From contig JAKCOZ010000001.1 in the NCBI GenBank assembly GCA_022605955.1, positions 21,692,146 to 21,756,145 of the forward strand: a DNA stretch of 64,000 nucleotides, in the 5' to 3' direction. Position 1 is the stretch's first letter; the number at the start of each line of letters is the position of its first letter. This stretch comes from Rallus limicola. Lineage: Eukaryota; Chordata; Aves; Gruiformes; Rallidae. The translations under genes were made by a program, and so were the position numbers. The notes below the pieces were generated by a model. The model did no database searches and was not told where the DNA came from. It saw only the letters and a program-made list of their open reading frames with translations. Below are positions 62,453 to 64,000 of this stretch, one piece after another.

Positions 62453-64000
62453 CTGTGAAAAAAAATAAACTGAAGCACCTTGTTCTAGAACTTAATTAGC
62501 TAAACTCCACTTATCAACTTCTTTCATCCATTAGCTCGTGGGATTGACACCAAAACACATAAAGCCCTGTCCTTTTCTTCACTTTGCAAATAGGAAGATG
62601 AAGAACACTTTTTCCCCAATTAACAGAAACATTTTGTGAGCTCAATGTGTTATCTCTGTTACTACATTCCTCACCTTACCTCTCCAGTTTGCAGTTCAAT
62701 AATTTTATTGTGGAATCCTTTCAATACAACTCAAATAGATTTCTTTAGAGAAAGATTACATGCAGCCTCCTTAAAAGCAGGGCAGACACCTTGGAGACAA
62801 TTAGACACAGCAACCATCACTGCACAGAGCAGTGCAATGGCTCCTGGGCTGCCAGATGGAGAAACCCTGGACGTTGCATCCTTTGAGTCACCCTAACACA
62901 AGAAAGGGAGTCAAAGGACAAATAGAAAGGATGAGGGGGATAGTAGCAGCCAAGAAGAGGCAGGTCTAAGCATCCTGTTGCGGGAAGACAGCCGTGGCCA
63001 TCTGCCCTGCATTCTGCTTTGGAAAAGGACAAGTCAAAAGCTGGATGAACATGCTACAGAGTACCTCCTTCAAAAGCACCAGATTGCTGATACAGACCAT
63101 CAGCAGCCTGCACACGTGTCCTGGAGATGGGCTCCCAGGGCCAGGAGGGGTGATGGGATGGAAGCTGAGGGTAACCACCATGTATACCAGCTCTCACCAG
63201 GGGTTGCAGGCCCACCAGGATGAAGGTAGGAGGCAGGTAACAGGGTGCACTGGCACAGCACGGGGTGAGACAGGACCTGGGGCCAGCCAGGGCGTCCAGT
63301 CAGCAGCTGAAGCCCCAGGTAAAAAGATAAAGTAAGACACATGAGAGTAGGGTGTTTGAAACAGTAAATTCAGTATTAATACTCTGCCAAAAAGCAAAAT
63401 GACAAAAGAGGTTTGGCACCAAAAGCCTTAAAAACCTTGAACCTCAGGTAGGTAAGGCAAAGAAGCATTCTTCACCTGAGGCCCACCACTGTTTTTTCAA
63501 ATAGCATACGCTTCTAAAATAAGCCCCACAGACGTGCATGGAGAACTTCCCTATGGGTTACTGCCTTCTGTCTGACAAGCATGGTAGAATCATGTCCCAT
63601 CTGGGCACCATGGTCAGTATCAGCTCTGCCTTTGTGCTTTATCTCATATTGTCTAAAATCAGATGCAATTACCCCTCTGAGTTGAATAAAGTAGCAAAAA
63701 GAAAGACCCAAAGAATGTACAATGTATTAGACAATGCAAACATGCCAAAACCAGGACTGGCATTACCACTCGGGCACAATCACCAACTAGTTTCAGCATA
63801 GATGGCAGAAAGGAAGGAGGAAGGTCAACATCAAGCAAGTCAGGCTAAATACTATTGCCATAGTAATGGGTTTTCATACTCCAGGAAGCCCAGATATACT
63901 ACTCTGTATCCACATGTAGAAAAGCAGTATGACTGCAAAGAGACTCTACCTGGCCGTTCAAAGTAATCACTGAGGAGCAATCCCAGCTCTTCAGCAATTC
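62453..64000. other. Upstream sequence, no gene recognised
   Basis: No exon, CpG island or transposon was recognised. The part at about 63100-63315 is relatively GC-rich and open in several frames on both strands, but without a recognisable protein. In mammals HIPK2 lies divergently upstream of TBXAS1; none of its coding sequence is here. Confidence 0.5.

Noticed and set aside
63100..63335. GC-rich segment open in several frames, considered as an exon of an upstream gene.
   Set aside because: Overlapping frames on both strands, no recognisable protein, no convincing splice-site pair.

Overview
The window is vertebrate, almost certainly avian, nuclear DNA. CR1 LINE 3' ends of the bird type are present ('ggttggaa...atcatag', '...cccttccagcccc...tctgtgattc'), as are two LTRs of the bird ERVL-like class that begin TGTCCTG. 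There are no mammalian SINEs, and overall repeat density is low. No prokaryotic gene, CRISPR array, rRNA or tRNA was recognised. Nearly all short open frames in the window are chance frames in non-coding DNA.

The window can be explained as the 5' part of one split gene on the minus strand: thromboxane A synthase 1 (TBXAS1, CYP5A1). Its start codon lies at 56497-56499 in an exon at 56402-56595. That exon encodes a 33-residue N-terminus with a hydrophobic membrane anchor and ends with two bases of a Trp codon. A 94-bp exon at 5616-5709 completes that codon and continues Y-S-T-S-A-F-S-K-L into the proline-rich hinge P-P-L-P-F-I-G-N. Both splice junctions are canonical and the phases match, so intron 1 is 50,692 bp. 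The third coding exon was not found in 1-5615 and must lie beyond the left edge. A probable upstream non-coding exon is at 62359-62452.

Layout, left to right in + coordinates (the gene reads right to left): 1-5615 is the part of intron 2 in view, with two short CR1 tails. 5616-5709 is coding exon 2. 5710-56401 is intron 1, with CR1 and older LINE relics, a degenerate LTR at about 18458-18920, a complete solo LTR at 48508-49107, many A-rich and simple repeats, several perfect palindromes, a dispersed 45-bp hairpin repeat and an unexplained coding-like stretch at 26151-26282. 56402-56595 is coding exon 1 with its 5' UTR. 56596-62358 is a 5' UTR intron carrying a 0.73-kb CR1 fragment. 62359-62452 is the predicted 5' UTR exon. 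62453-64000 is more upstream sequence. In mammals HIPK2 lies divergently upstream of TBXAS1; no HIPK2 coding sequence is visible, so if synteny holds it would be to the right of the window.

The items most worth checking are the coding-like fragment at 26.1 kb, the 45-bp hairpin repeat present twice 2.7 kb apart, and the predicted upstream exon, whose splicing would create a five-codon upstream ORF.
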